Source: Novipirellula artificiosorum
GTDB taxonomy: Bacteria > Planctomycetota > Planctomycetia > Pirellulales > Pirellulaceae
Assembly (NCBI RefSeq): GCF_007860135.1
Contig: NZ_SJPV01000004.1
Coordinates: 496,001-560,000 of the forward strand
Length of the DNA stretch: 64,000 nucleotides
Direction: 5' to 3'
How positions within the stretch are numbered: the first letter of the stretch is position 1; every line of letters begins with the position of its first letter. A program made the translations under genes and the position numbers. Positions 26,122-36,221 of this stretch are shown in pieces. A model generated the notes under the pieces. It had not been told where the DNA came from. It made no database searches and saw only the letters and a list, made by a program, of their open reading frames with translations.

Positions 26122-27615
26122 ATGCATTACAAGTCCAATCACATTCTTAAGTTGCCTTTCACGGTACCATTCTTGTTGTTTCTGCTCGCGAGTGGATTGG
26201 CAGCAGGTGCTGAAGAAGATACTCAGGAATCCCGTTTCCAGGAGCACATCGTCGAGTTCCACAATGGAGACGTCAGGCTTGCTGGAAGTTTACTCGTGCC
26301 CGAGGGCGTCTCTTCTTGCCCGGCCGTTGTCTTTGTTCACGGCGCAGGCCGCAATACGCGGAAGCAGCACCAAGAGCTTGGTAAATATTTTGCATCCAAC
26401 GGCATCGCAGCACTGATTTACGACAAACGCGGCACCGGTGAATCCGGCGGCGTCTACGAGAGTCATGAGCCCTACAAGAACCTGGTGGATGACGCCCTTG
26501 CCGCCGTTGACTTGCTCAAGCAACGTCCCGAGATAGCACAATCCCAGATCGGGATTTGGGGCCTCAGTCAAGGTGCCTACATCAGCGCTGCTGCAGCATC
26601 GAGGACGCAAGACATCAAATTCGTCATCACCGCAGGGGCATCCGTTGCCGACGGCAGCTTCTTCTACTACTGCGACAATCTGTTTCGCAAACATGGGCTG
26701 TCGGACACATTGCGTGATCTTGCCGCAAAAGGGCATTTTGTGACCAGGGATTTGAACGAAACCATGCAAGGTGGACTAAGTCTCTCGTCGTTTGTACCGC
26801 GATCCTATCCGCCGCCCGATCAATACCTCCATCCCGCATGGAGCCACGTCACACAGCCGGTTTTGGCAATGTGGGGCGAACTAGATCAAATCATTCCGGT
26901 AGGTGAAAGCGTTGCCGGCATGAGGAATTCTTTGGCTCATGCGAACAATGACCGATGGACCATGATCATCCTGCCGAATGCGAATCACGATCTAGGACTC
27001 TCCGAAACTGGCGAGCTGCAAAGTAAGTGGCGTGGCTATGCACCCGGAGCATTGAAAACCATGACGGACTGGGCTCGCGCCACGCTCAATGACCCATCGC
27101 AGATCGACGCAAAGAAGCAGGTAGGCGTCGCCCCTGAAGCAGGAATTCTTTCCAGGTATGCAAGCTATGAAGGCCTTCGCTGGTACGGTAACGCGACGGT
27201 TCAGATTGCGCTTTGGGTTCTCTTCTTTACCGTTTTTCTGATCAACACGATCATCATTTTGTACCGCCGCTTGAGTCGACGATCAAAACCAACGTTACCA
27301 GGATTAGGATGGCCAGACCGACTTAAGCGGATGCTCTCCTTGCTGAACTTCCTGATCATGATCGCGCTCACCATTACGATATTGTTGGTGATTGACCAAA
27401 TACGCCCGAGTTGCCCGACCGTCCTGAGGTTTCTTCCAATCCTGGGAACCGTGTCGACGTTTGCGACCATCGCCGTTGTGATCGGGTTTGCCACGACTCG
27501 TCGTGATTTCGACTGGACCACAACAAGCAAGTTCTGGTGGTCGCTCGACTTGCTTTGCCTGATGCTGTTCGTTCCTTACATGCTGTATTGGAACCTAATC
27601 GGCTTTCACTTTTGA
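26122..27615 (+). CDS. Exported alpha/beta hydrolase with C-terminal membrane segments
   Basis: 497 residues from ATG 26122 (longer in-frame readings upstream lack a family match). A signal-like stretch (LPFTVPFLLFLLASGLAAGA) is followed by the hydrolase: VVFVHGAGRNTR, YDKRGTGESGG, GIWGLSQGAYISA (nucleophile Ser), MWGELDQIIP (acid), and NANHDLGLS (His). After about residue 355 come three to four membrane segments. This is a peptidase-S9/esterase-like enzyme tethered to the membrane. The 297 bases before it hold no gene I can support. Confidence 0.8.
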   Translation: MHYKSNHILKLPFTVPFLLFLLASGLAAGAEEDTQESRFQEHIVEFHNGDVRLAGSLLVPEGVSSCPAVVFVHGAGRNTRKQHQELGKYFASNGIAALIYDKRGTGESGGVYESHEPYKNLVDDALAAVDLLKQRPEIAQSQIGIWGLSQGAYISAAAASRTQDIKFVITAGASVADGSFFYYCDNLFRKHGLSDTLRDLAAKGHFVTRDLNETMQGGLSLSSFVPRSYPPPDQYLHPAWSHVTQPVLAMWGELDQIIPVGESVAGMRNSLAHANNDRWTMIILPNANHDLGLSETGELQSKWRGYAPGALKTMTDWARATLNDPSQIDAKKQVGVAPEAGILSRYASYEGLRWYGNATVQIALWVLFFTVFLINTIIILYRRLSRRSKPTLPGLGWPDRLKRMLSLLNFLIMIALTITILLVIDQIRPSCPTVLRFLPILGTVSTFATIAVVIGFATTRRDFDWTTTSKFWWSLDLLCLMLFVPYMLYWNLIGFHF

Positions 27616-27696
27616 CACCAGGAAAACGGCAGCAAGAGTGACCAATTATTTGCCGCGAATGTTCGCAAGTCGTTTGTCCGGAAACGAGAGCAACCA

Positions 27697-27730
27697 AGCC
27701 CTGAATCAAGCGTTCGCTTGATTCAGGGCT
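27697..27730. terminator. Perfect 16-bp hairpin, probable terminator
   Basis: AGCCCTGAATCAAGCG-TT-CGCTTGATTCAGGGCT: arms of 16 bases, a two-base loop and no mismatch. It lies 80 bases after the hydrolase stop and 119 bases before the ECF sigma gene. There is no T-run after it, so it may act as an RNA-stabilising or rho-independent-like hairpin. Confidence 0.6.
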
Positions 27731-27848
27731 AGTCAAAGCAGTTCTGAGAGGAGGAAATGTCTGAAAAACACCGTTTGGCGAGAAAGAATATGATTTGTGC
27801 TGAGTCATCTATGTAGAGCGACTCATTTTTCACCAGGAATCGCGATCC

Positions 27849-28451
27849 ATGACCGTCAGCCCACCAGAGACCCGTGCCAGCTTGATTCTGCGGTTGCAGG
27901 ATGCTGCGGACGTGGTGGCGTGGGATGAATTCGCAGAGATTTATGCTCCGGTCGTGTATCGCTCGGCTCGGCGGCAAGGCTTGCAGGCGGCTGATGCGGA
28001 TAACGTTGTGCAGGAGGTTCTGGCGGCAGTGGCTCAGTCTGTGACGCAGTGGCTCCAGCGTGACGATCGGGGGCCGTTTCGCAAGTGGCTGTTCCGAATT
28101 GCCCGCAATACCGCCATTGATTTTCTCACGCGGCGAAAACATCGAGCGTGGGCCGAGGGTGGCGATGCTGTGGCGCGGCAACTGGATGAAGTCGAAGCGG
28201 CCGCCGATATGTCGAGTCAATTCGATCTGGAGTATTGCCGGGAAGTTTTCCTGCGGGCTTCCGAGGTCGTGCGGCGACAAGTGAGCGAAACGACCTGGCA
28301 GGCGTTCTACCGTACGAGTGTCCTGCAGGAATCGGTCGAAACGGTTGGGGATCACTTGGGGCTTCGAGCCGGCGCGGTGTATATCGCACGCTGTCGCGTG
28401 ATGAAACGATTGCAGCAGACGGTCGTCGAGTTGACAGGGGATGTGAAATGA
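27849..28451 (+). CDS. ECF sigma factor (kinase-linked)
   Basis: 200 residues. Region 2 carries the conserved ADADNVVQEVLAAVAQSV and FRKWLFRIARNTAIDFL; region 4 carries ETVGDHLGLRAGAVYIARCRVMKRL. Full length for a planctomycete ECF factor. It lies 25 bases ahead of the giant kinase gene and should be co-transcribed with it. Planctomycetes have ECF groups tied to Ser/Thr kinases, and this fits them. Control is probably by the kinase's N-terminal zinc-finger-like part (see next). Confidence 0.95.
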   Translation: MTVSPPETRASLILRLQDAADVVAWDEFAEIYAPVVYRSARRQGLQAADADNVVQEVLAAVAQSVTQWLQRDDRGPFRKWLFRIARNTAIDFLTRRKHRAWAEGGDAVARQLDEVEAAADMSSQFDLEYCREVFLRASEVVRRQVSETTWQAFYRTSVLQESVETVGDHLGLRAGAVYIARCRVMKRLQQTVVELTGDVK

Positions 28452-28476
28452 GAAATCCCAATGAGGAAAAAATCCA

Positions 28477-31400
28477 ATGATAAAGTGTGATGATGCAGCG
28501 CTCGCCGCTCTACTGAATACTTGTGACGACGTTGACGAGCACGACAGTGATGTGGCTCTGCACGTTGAGTCCTGTGAGTATTGCCAGAGCCGGTTGTCAG
28601 AGCTGGCCGCCGATGCTGAGCAATGGGACGCAGTGTCGCAATGGCTTTCACCAGGCGACGTGACTTCTGAGATTTACGCCGAGTCACTCGACGCCAGGGA
28701 ACGCTGGAAACGTCCGTCTGCCTGGACGGAGACAATGGCGAAGTCGCTGCTTTCGGCGGCCAGTCACCCCGAGATGCTGGGCCGCATTGGTCGCTACGAT
28801 GTGGAACGCCTGATCGGCAGCGGTGGGATGGGTGTGGTTTTCAAAGCTTACGACACGGAACTCAATCGGCCAGTGGCGGTGAAATTGCTGGCTCCGTACT
28901 TGGCTGGCAACGGTGCCGCACGCAAGCGGTTCGCTCGGGAAGCTCGCGCGGCAGCGGCGGTGGTGGATGATCATGTCGTGCCGATCCACAACGTCGAAAC
29001 CGAAAGCGAACATCCGTTTCTGGTGATGAAGTACATCGCGGGCGGTTCGCTGCAACAGCGGCTCGATCGCGAAGGGCCACTCGAAGTTTGCGAAGTCCTG
29101 CGGATCGGCATGCAGACCGCGAAAGGGCTGGCTGCCGCGCACGCTCAGGGTTTGATCCATCGCGATGTCAAACCGTCGAACATCCTCCTGGATGAAGGCG
29201 TCGAGCGAGCGCTGCTGACCGACTTCGGTCTGGCACGCGCCGAAGACGATGCTTGCTTGACTCGCAGCGGCTTCCATCCTGGCACGCCTCACTATATGTC
29301 GCCCGAACAAGTGCGCGGCGAAGCCATCGACGGGCGCAGCGATCTCTTCGGACTCGGCTGCGTACTGTACGCCTTGTGTACCGGCCATCCACCCTTCCGC
29401 GCCGAAACCAGCTACGCGGTTCTCCGTCGCATCACCGACACGGAACCTCGCCCGATTCGCGAAACCAACCCCGACGTTCCGTCATGGCTCGAACAAATCG
29501 TGATGAAGCTGCTCGCCAAATCGCGGGCTGACCGTTTTGACTCGGCGGCAGACGTGGCTGAGCTGCTGGAGGACTGTTTGGCCCACGTTCAGCAACCGAC
29601 AACGACTCCTCTGCCCGAGTCCATTGCCGCATTGGCCCCACGACAAAGCCGTCGTCCGCCGGTCGGAAAAGTCATCGCTGCGGCAGCCTTTGCTTTTTCA
29701 CTGATCTTCGCTGGCGTGTTGATCGTGCTGGAGTTGAACAAAGGGACGCTGACGATCGAGTCCGAGGCGGATGACGTGCCGATCCGCATTATGCAGGGGG
29801 ACGAAATTGTTGAGAAGCTGACAGTCACGAAGTCAGGCGGGTCTGTTCGCATAGCGGCGGGAATATACAAAATCGAATTCGATGGTGAATTTGAAGGAAT
29901 CTCGCTGAAGGACAACATCGTTTCGCTGAAGCGAAGACGGACGGAAACGATCAGGATCATCCGTGAAGTGAAGTCAATAGAAAACGGCGATAACGACGTC
30001 GCCGAGAAATCACATTCGCCGTTGAACGGTCCGTACAACTTCCGAACCTCGCCGCAATACAAAGATTTGTCAGCCGATGATCGTGGGAAACTCGATACCG
30101 TCCACAACGATTTCAACTTGTTGTGGGGAGCACTCCACAGATTTGCATCTGAGCACAACGACGCCGTACCAATGTCTCTGGAGGATCTCGTCCCTCGCTA
30201 TCTGAAGAGTCTTCCCAAAGATCCGTTTGCGACTGCGACAACGGCCGCGAAGACAGATCTCGGCATTTATCGCAGCTCACTCGGTGGCTACGGGTATCAC
30301 TATTGCCGTGGCAAAGGGCAATCCTGGATCGTTGCCAGCGTCGGCTTGCCGGATTTCCCGTACCTTGCGGAGCGAGGAAATGTCGGTCTTTACCTGCCCA
30401 AAGGGCGTTGGATTTCCAAGTCTCTTGATGTTGTGCCGCCGTTGGATGAAGAGACAAGCGCAGAGCACGGCGACGTCAACAATCAATTCGCTTCGCCAGC
30501 TCACGCCACAACCGTCAACAACCTTTCGCAGTTGATGGCCGCGCTGCATCAGTACCATGAGGACAAAGGCCACTTCCCGCCGGCATCGGTTTTGGGCAAG
30601 GATGGCAACGGTGGACCGCCGCATAGCTGGCGTGTTGAAATTCTGCCGTGGCTCGGTGAGCAGGCTCTGTACGACCAGTATCGCTTTGACGAACCGTGGG
30701 ACAGCGAACACAACAAACCGCTACTGTCGCAGATTCCGGATGTGTTTCGAGGAATCGTCAACAGTGAAGTTGACGATCCCAATTCGGTCTATTCAGCCTA
30801 CTATGCGGTAACGTCCAATGATGTGTCGAAACGGGCAGTGGAACTGGAAGAGGCAAAACGGCGAGGCCACGAAATCGACTCTTACGGCTTTGGGGGCGAC
30901 GCAGAGAACGAACGCAACAGCATAATTGAAGCGGAGGTTCCCGCAGGAACGACATTTTTCTGGAACCAACGTGGTTCTGAGTTTCGTTACATTCTGGACG
31001 GCACTTCCAACACGATCGCTATTGTCGAAGCTCGAAGAGACATCCCATGGACACAACCAACCGACATCGATTATTCCGCCGACAAGCCGCTACCACAGCT
31101 CGGACGCAATGACGGAGGATGGTTCGCTGCGTTTGCCGATGGCACTGTCAAGCAAATCGCTACCTACAACGATGAACGCACCATTCGTAACTTGCTAACA
31201 ATCGATGATGGCAATCAAGTTGTACCGCATCTCGTTAAACGATTTCAGATCCGAGAAGCGGTGGCTGCATCGGGCTCCGTGTTGCAGGGAGAAGGACTTT
31301 CCACGACTGCCCAACGACCGGGCGGAACGCTTTTAAGTTGGATGACTGATGAACCGCCGATCATCTGTGAAGACGACATCCAGGCGATTGAATTGAGGGA

Positions 31401-34335
31401 TGATCCTGCCAACAAATCCAGCTTCCAAGTAAAGATGACACTCTCGGATGTTGCGGGGAAGAGATTGCTGGCCGAGACCGCACGTATGTGTGAGCAGTCC
31501 ACGCCTGAACACTCGCCGCATCTGGTGATTTTGATTGACGGGTCCAGCGTGAGCGAACCTCGCGTTGTGACACCGATCGGCGCAACCCTGGTCATTTCCG
31601 GTCTAACCGGTCGCGAGCAAGCGCAGGTCATTGTATCGCACGTTCGCCGCACGATTGCCCTGGCGAATCAAGCCATCGACGAGCAACACGCATCCGAACC
31701 GGTTGAGGCTGGCGCGGCCACAATTCCGGTGATTCCAAAAAAACTCAGTGGGCATGAAATCGGAGAAGACGAAGAAGAGGTGTCGGATACCCTGAGTCGC
31801 TCCGAAGCCGCACCGGCCAATCGAATGGAAACCGAGATTGCCAGCTACAACGAGAGCACGAAAGCTCTCTACCCCAACCTGGCAGATTCACCGTTGACGC
31901 CAGAGGAATTGATCGCCTGGGCGTCTTGGTATGTGGAACGAGACGTGGATTTGTCACCGGGAATGAAGACCGCTCTAGGAACGATCGCTCAGGAACATCG
32001 ACTTCCATTCAATCTCACGTTTCGCGGGGGCGTGCAGGAATTGTTGGCATGCGAGCCACCGGTAGAGTGCTACCGAATCTCGGTTCATGATGAAGAAACC
32101 AACGAGATGCTGGCTATTCGCGAGCGATTCGTTCAGCCCTCCAAAGGGTTCCCGAAGCCCGATATGTCTGTGTACCACGAAGGAACACGACTGGCGACTG
32201 CCGTCAAACGTTTCAACGCGCGGCATCGCGAAATTAACGGACAACGGCAGTTGCCTTTGACGGAGGACGAAGTCGTCGCAGCCATTCTTTATGAGCAAAC
32301 GAAACGCGATGGAGCGGACGTCAGTGATTCACTGTTCGAGAGCCTTCAAAACATCGCTCACACACGGACTCTTCCTGAAGGAACGGAACTAGATTTGATC
32401 CCTACATTTGGGGTCCAAGGAGGGTCGACGTACACGATCTGTTCTATTCGCGTGAAGATGCCGCAAAACGAAAAGGGTCGTGAAGGCTGGACGTATGCGT
32501 TTGAGATTCGCAAGCAGTTTATTTCCGTGAAGCATGGCAATACTGGTGAGATTCATTGGGGCAAGCCAGCGGAGAATGGGTTGCAGGCTGGCGTTCGTAT
32601 CAGTCCGCCACTACAGAAATACAAAATCGGTCAACAGCTTGAAATTGAAATCGCCTATCGCAACATCTTCAGTGAACAGCTAGCCGGTTCGCTTCCCAAC
32701 TTCCTTTCTTATGACAAAGTCCAGGTTCACGATGCTGCTGGCGTTTCGATGACCTTAATCGATCGCGAGGCGGAAAAGATCATTGGTGGCTGGAGAGGCG
32801 CTGGCTGGAATGATCAGCCGCAGACTCTTCGCGGACGACCGATCGCGCTGGTGACAGAGCAAACTCAGCAGGACTCATTCGATCGTCGTACGCTGTTCGT
32901 GGTTGTACAGCCCGGCCAAAAGTACACATTGCAGTTTGCTGTTGGAAACTACGCGGATGGAGCCGAAGGATCAATCGAGACTGGCAAGGTCGAATTTTCC
33001 GTATTGGGTCCCGGAGCAGGTTCCACGACTTCCGATGAATCGAAAAACTCTGCTGTGGCTGTTCCGCCGATGGAATTCGACACGCTTGAGGATTTCCTGA
33101 AACCCGGCAAAGAACTGTTTGACCGGGAGATGCAGCAGATTGACGAGCGTTTGGCGTCAGCCGAAGAAGGGACTGCCGAGCATACTCTGTTCAAGACGAA
33201 GAAGAAACAATTGCAGGAGCGATGGGATCTGGGTGTTGCTCAGGTGAAAGGCATGGTTGCCGCAGCGAAAGCCGGGAACCCCGTGCAACTCGCACCGATT
33301 GTGATCCCAAGTAACCCAACTCCATGGCGAGCGCCGTTGCCCGATCCATTGCAGACGCATGATGAAGAGATAGCGAAAGTCCTCACTGGAACTTGGGATA
33401 TCAAGCAATTGACGGAGTCTGGCAAAGACGTTCCGTTCGACGAGGGCTCAGTAACCTTTGGCGCGAACATGTTGATGATGCGTTTCAAGCTGGGAGACGA
33501 AGAGGGCGAGCAACAGTACATGTACCGCATTTCTGGCGACAAGATCGACCTTTGGGAATACGATCCCGAAGAAACCCAGACGGATCGAACTCAGCCGATG
33601 CTCGGATCGTTCAGGCTCGCCAACAACACACTCCGTATCTGTCACCACGATCGACCAATGGAAGTCGGCCAGCCTCAACCACGCCCGCCGCTCCTACCCG
33701 GCAGGGGGCTTGTCTTTTGGGAACTGCAACGCAACGACGACCATAACAAGGGACGAGAAACCAAACCACTGTCAACTGATTCATGGGAAGTGCGGGTCGA
33801 TGGCAGATTCGGCACGCTGCAAGTTCTCAAGCCGGTTTCACTCACGGACGCAGTCGGCAAGTTCAACGAGGTGGCAAGAACACATGAAGTCGGGCGCGAT
33901 CAGCCCGAACTTACGGCAGAGGAAGTGGTCGGAGCATTGCGGCTGTTGGTGGCGAGAAAGGAATGCAACGAAGCGACCCGGAAAGACTTTCAGCAGGTCA
34001 TTGACTCACAGATGTTGCGGCCAGGTCACATAATCCAGTTCAACACGCAATCTGAAACGGAAGGGCACTTGTTTACGGTTTGGGCGATTCAATTTGGCGA
34101 TGATGATTCGTATGCGTGGTTCAAGATTCGCAACGCGACGTTGATATCCCGCCTGAAATCTGCGGAGGAACGAAAGGCATGGGAACAAGCGAAAGACGCA
34201 ATGGCGAAGAGCTTTCGCGAGGCCAAGCTAAGTGGTCAGTTGCGTCACAAAATGGAATCTCATGCGTCTGAACCAACAAATATCCCCGGCTTTAGCTTTG
34301 AAACAAATCTCGTGCCCTTGGACCGTTCAAAATGA
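28477..34335 (+). CDS. Giant Ser/Thr protein kinase with multi-domain secreted tail
   Basis: 1952 residues. In order: an anti-sigma-like zinc motif HVESCEYC (about 28-36); a Hanks-type kinase (about 103-360) with GSGGMGVVFKAY, HRDVKPSN (about 229), DFGLAR (about 249) and SPEQ; a membrane segment FAFSLIFAGVLIVLEL (about 405-420); a helical stretch; a DUF1559 domain (about 675-910, with WRVEILPWLGEQALYDQY); a SecD-like P1-head segment (about 965-1070); three copies of an unnamed repeat (about 1124, 1240 and 1789); a module starting HWGKPAENGLQAGVR (about 1358-1505); and a TIGR03067 domain (about 1629-1750). This probably senses the cell surface and regulates the sigma factor encoded just before it. 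Confidence 0.9.
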   Translation: MIKCDDAALAALLNTCDDVDEHDSDVALHVESCEYCQSRLSELAADAEQWDAVSQWLSPGDVTSEIYAESLDARERWKRPSAWTETMAKSLLSAASHPEMLGRIGRYDVERLIGSGGMGVVFKAYDTELNRPVAVKLLAPYLAGNGAARKRFAREARAAAAVVDDHVVPIHNVETESEHPFLVMKYIAGGSLQQRLDREGPLEVCEVLRIGMQTAKGLAAAHAQGLIHRDVKPSNILLDEGVERALLTDFGLARAEDDACLTRSGFHPGTPHYMSPEQVRGEAIDGRSDLFGLGCVLYALCTGHPPFRAETSYAVLRRITDTEPRPIRETNPDVPSWLEQIVMKLLAKSRADRFDSAADVAELLEDCLAHVQQPTTTPLPESIAALAPRQSRRPPVGKVIAAAAFAFSLIFAGVLIVLELNKGTLTIESEADDVPIRIMQGDEIVEKLTVTKSGGSVRIAAGIYKIEFDGEFEGISLKDNIVSLKRRRTETIRIIREVKSIENGDNDVAEKSHSPLNGPYNFRTSPQYKDLSADDRGKLDTVHNDFNLLWGALHRFASEHNDAVPMSLEDLVPRYLKSLPKDPFATATTAAKTDLGIYRSSLGGYGYHYCRGKGQSWIVASVGLPDFPYLAERGNVGLYLPKGRWISKSLDVVPPLDEETSAEHGDVNNQFASPAHATTVNNLSQLMAALHQYHEDKGHFPPASVLGKDGNGGPPHSWRVEILPWLGEQALYDQYRFDEPWDSEHNKPLLSQIPDVFRGIVNSEVDDPNSVYSAYYAVTSNDVSKRAVELEEAKRRGHEIDSYGFGGDAENERNSIIEAEVPAGTTFFWNQRGSEFRYILDGTSNTIAIVEARRDIPWTQPTDIDYSADKPLPQLGRNDGGWFAAFADGTVKQIATYNDERTIRNLLTIDDGNQVVPHLVKRFQIREAVAASGSVLQGEGLSTTAQRPGGTLLSWMTDEPPIICEDDIQAIELRDDPANKSSFQVKMTLSDVAGKRLLAETARMCEQSTPEHSPHLVILIDGSSVSEPRVVTPIGATLVISGLTGREQAQVIVSHVRRTIALANQAIDEQHASEPVEAGAATIPVIPKKLSGHEIGEDEEEVSDTLSRSEAAPANRMETEIASYNESTKALYPNLADSPLTPEELIAWASWYVERDVDLSPGMKTALGTIAQEHRLPFNLTFRGGVQELLACEPPVECYRISVHDEETNEMLAIRERFVQPSKGFPKPDMSVYHEGTRLATAVKRFNARHREINGQRQLPLTEDEVVAAILYEQTKRDGADVSDSLFESLQNIAHTRTLPEGTELDLIPTFGVQGGSTYTICSIRVKMPQNEKGREGWTYAFEIRKQFISVKHGNTGEIHWGKPAENGLQAGVRISPPLQKYKIGQQLEIEIAYRNIFSEQLAGSLPNFLSYDKVQVHDAAGVSMTLIDREAEKIIGGWRGAGWNDQPQTLRGRPIALVTEQTQQDSFDRRTLFVVVQPGQKYTLQFAVGNYADGAEGSIETGKVEFSVLGPGAGSTTSDESKNSAVAVPPMEFDTLEDFLKPGKELFDREMQQIDERLASAEEGTAEHTLFKTKKKQLQERWDLGVAQVKGMVAAAKAGNPVQLAPIVIPSNPTPWRAPLPDPLQTHDEEIAKVLTGTWDIKQLTESGKDVPFDEGSVTFGANMLMMRFKLGDEEGEQQYMYRISGDKIDLWEYDPEETQTDRTQPMLGSFRLANNTLRICHHDRPMEVGQPQPRPPLLPGRGLVFWELQRNDDHNKGRETKPLSTDSWEVRVDGRFGTLQVLKPVSLTDAVGKFNEVARTHEVGRDQPELTAEEVVGALRLLVARKECNEATRKDFQQVIDSQMLRPGHIIQFNTQSETEGHLFTVWAIQFGDDDSYAWFKIRNATLISRLKSAEERKAWEQAKDAMAKSFREAKLSGQLRHKMESHASEPTNIPGFSFETNLVPLDRSK

Positions 34336-35018
34336 AAAAAGGACAACTGATGAACGATGTGACCTCGGCCTGTGTTCGGTCGTTCGAATGGATGCTACAC
34401 GGTATGAACGTAGTAAAAACATCAGGCATTCTCATCTCCTGCCTCCTGCTGAGTCTTTCGATAGGCGTGGCTCAAGACTTTGAGTCCGCCCAAACCAACG
34501 ATGGCACTCAGGGCACGCAATCACCGGCGAAACGAATTGGCGCAGTCGAACTTCCGCCCGAAGAAAACAATTCGTCCAATGAACTGAACTCAAACCCTGC
34601 GATGGTGGTTGGGCCGAAAATGGACGGACTTGGTCAGCCCCGAGCCTGGAAATGGCGAAACCAGGTGCTTGACACAACTGTGACTGTCGAGGGGCTGGCA
34701 TTGGGAATGCCACCGATGAAGCCGTCGCACATGCCGACGCAACGAGTGATTTACGAAGGTGGCATCATCTTCGTTAAAAGTGCCAACTTTAAGAGCACAG
34801 ATTGCATCGGTAAACTGGTGAGGGTCACCGGCACGCTTCGGCTACAGCCGGCAAGTGTGTCTCGCTTCGACGGACACAAGGACGTGATTTCCCCTAAGTA
34901 TTACTTTATTGATTGTGAGCATCTCGAACTCCTTGATCGTGTCTCGGAATCCGTACTGATGTCGCCGGAGTTGACGGACGGTGGGGCTGATCACGTTGCC
35001 AATGAGTCCAAACAATAG
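34332..35018 (+). CDS. Exported protein of unknown function
   Basis: 228 residues; the first ATG overlaps the kinase stop (ATGA). ATG 34350 or ATG 34404 are alternatives; the latter opens directly on a signal peptide (NVVKTSGILISCLLLSLSIGV). The mature part contains VRVTGTLRL and a beta-rich region like an OB or barrel fold. It sits in the same operon as the kinase, so it may be a cofactor of its sensing part. Confidence 0.6.
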   Translation: MKKGQLMNDVTSACVRSFEWMLHGMNVVKTSGILISCLLLSLSIGVAQDFESAQTNDGTQGTQSPAKRIGAVELPPEENNSSNELNSNPAMVVGPKMDGLGQPRAWKWRNQVLDTTVTVEGLALGMPPMKPSHMPTQRVIYEGGIIFVKSANFKSTDCIGKLVRVTGTLRLQPASVSRFDGHKDVISPKYYFIDCEHLELLDRVSESVLMSPELTDGGADHVANESKQ

Positions 35019-35514
35019 TGGACGGCTCTGGCAACTGGATCGTCGCTCCACAGATGTGCCATGGCAGAGCCTACTCGCACACTGCGAAGGCTGCGATTTG
35101 GCAGCTCGATGCAGATGAACGAGTCCTACTTTCAACAGTCTACAATGACACAATGTTCACAAGCGTCTTGCCTCCTGACGGCGCGGACTATGTCGTCAAT
35201 CTAAGGTTACGTTGTGGGAAGACTGAACGTGTCGCCTTTCGGCCGGCGATTCTTTGTTCGACTTCTCGAACTCAGGAACGCAAACAAAGCTGGTTCATGC
35301 GGGCAAAGAGCAGTCGATCGACAACGATGACGGTTCTCGCGAGTGGACGATCCTTACGGCAAGACGGCGCAGCGAGAATAGCTCCGTGGAACTGAATAAA
35401 CAGCAAGTGCTCGATCTCGGCATCGACCTGCAAACCATCAAACAAATCGGGCTGCAATCCGTTCGCGGCACGATCGCCGTTAGTAACTTCGGCGTGACTG
35501 GCAACGTTTATTAG
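35018..35514 (+). pseudogene. Frameshifted remnant after the kinase operon
   Basis: A reading opens with GTG at 35018 (overlapping the previous stop) and continues WQLDADERVLLSTVYND, PPDGADYVVNLRL, then seems to continue in another frame from about 35240: LFDFSNSGTQTKLVHAG, EWTILTARR, LDLGIDLQTIKQIGLQSV, ending at 35514. The two halves look like one protein split by a frameshift; I do not recognise the family. Confidence 0.4.
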
Positions 35515-35570
35515 CGTGAACGAATGGAAAACAAAAAAGACTGATGCCCACAACCAAAATGGAAACACCC

Positions 35571-36164
35571 ATGCGAATACTCTTAATCTTGACTTTTGCC
35601 TTTACGGTTTCGGCGGCGGTCTTAGCCGACGACACGATTCCATTTGATGGATGGGTGTTTCCAGGTGCGAAATTGAAAGAACAGTCAACGACGCCGATTA
35701 CACGTACATCGGCTGACAAGAAACCCGTTCAGTCAGTTGAGAGCGGGCTGGGCCAATATCTCACGGAGAAACCGTTCCACGAAGTTGTCGCATTCTATGT
35801 CCGCAAGAGCGGACTCAGGCCGCCGAATTGGAGCATCCTGGGGCGTGAATACCCGGGAACCGATGTCCATATTCCGGCACACTTCTCGCACACCAATTTT
35901 TACCGTGAGGAACCAAGCATTACCGTGCTGCACTACATTCGCGAGGATGTTGCCACCGCTCAAGTACTCGTGACCGACCACCCGCAACTTGGTTTCATCA
36001 CCGTCTCGATTACACGCGGAAGGAACGACGACCAAACCGTGATCCAACTGATCCAACATTCATCAAAGCGAATACATCGGCGCAACGAACAATCTGACCA
36101 GAATACACAAGAGTCCTCTGCCGCTGCGGTCCTGAATTCAGAGTTTACAACTCGGACGCCATGA
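35571..36164 (+). CDS. Exported hypothetical protein
   Basis: 197 residues from ATG 35571. The signal peptide MRILLILTFAFTVSAAVLA is followed by a globular domain: FDGWVFPGAKL, QYLTEKPFHEVVAFYVRKSG, FSHTNFYREEPSITVLHYIRED, and VTDHPQLGFITVSITRGR. Same strand as the kinase region. No family recognised. Confidence 0.6.
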   Translation: MRILLILTFAFTVSAAVLADDTIPFDGWVFPGAKLKEQSTTPITRTSADKKPVQSVESGLGQYLTEKPFHEVVAFYVRKSGLRPPNWSILGREYPGTDVHIPAHFSHTNFYREEPSITVLHYIREDVATAQVLVTDHPQLGFITVSITRGRNDDQTVIQLIQHSSKRIHRRNEQSDQNTQESSAAAVLNSEFTTRTP

Positions 36165-36221
36165 CCCCGAAGAAGAGAACCCATCTGATACACTAAAGCT
36201 TCCTTTGAACGGAGATTGAAA

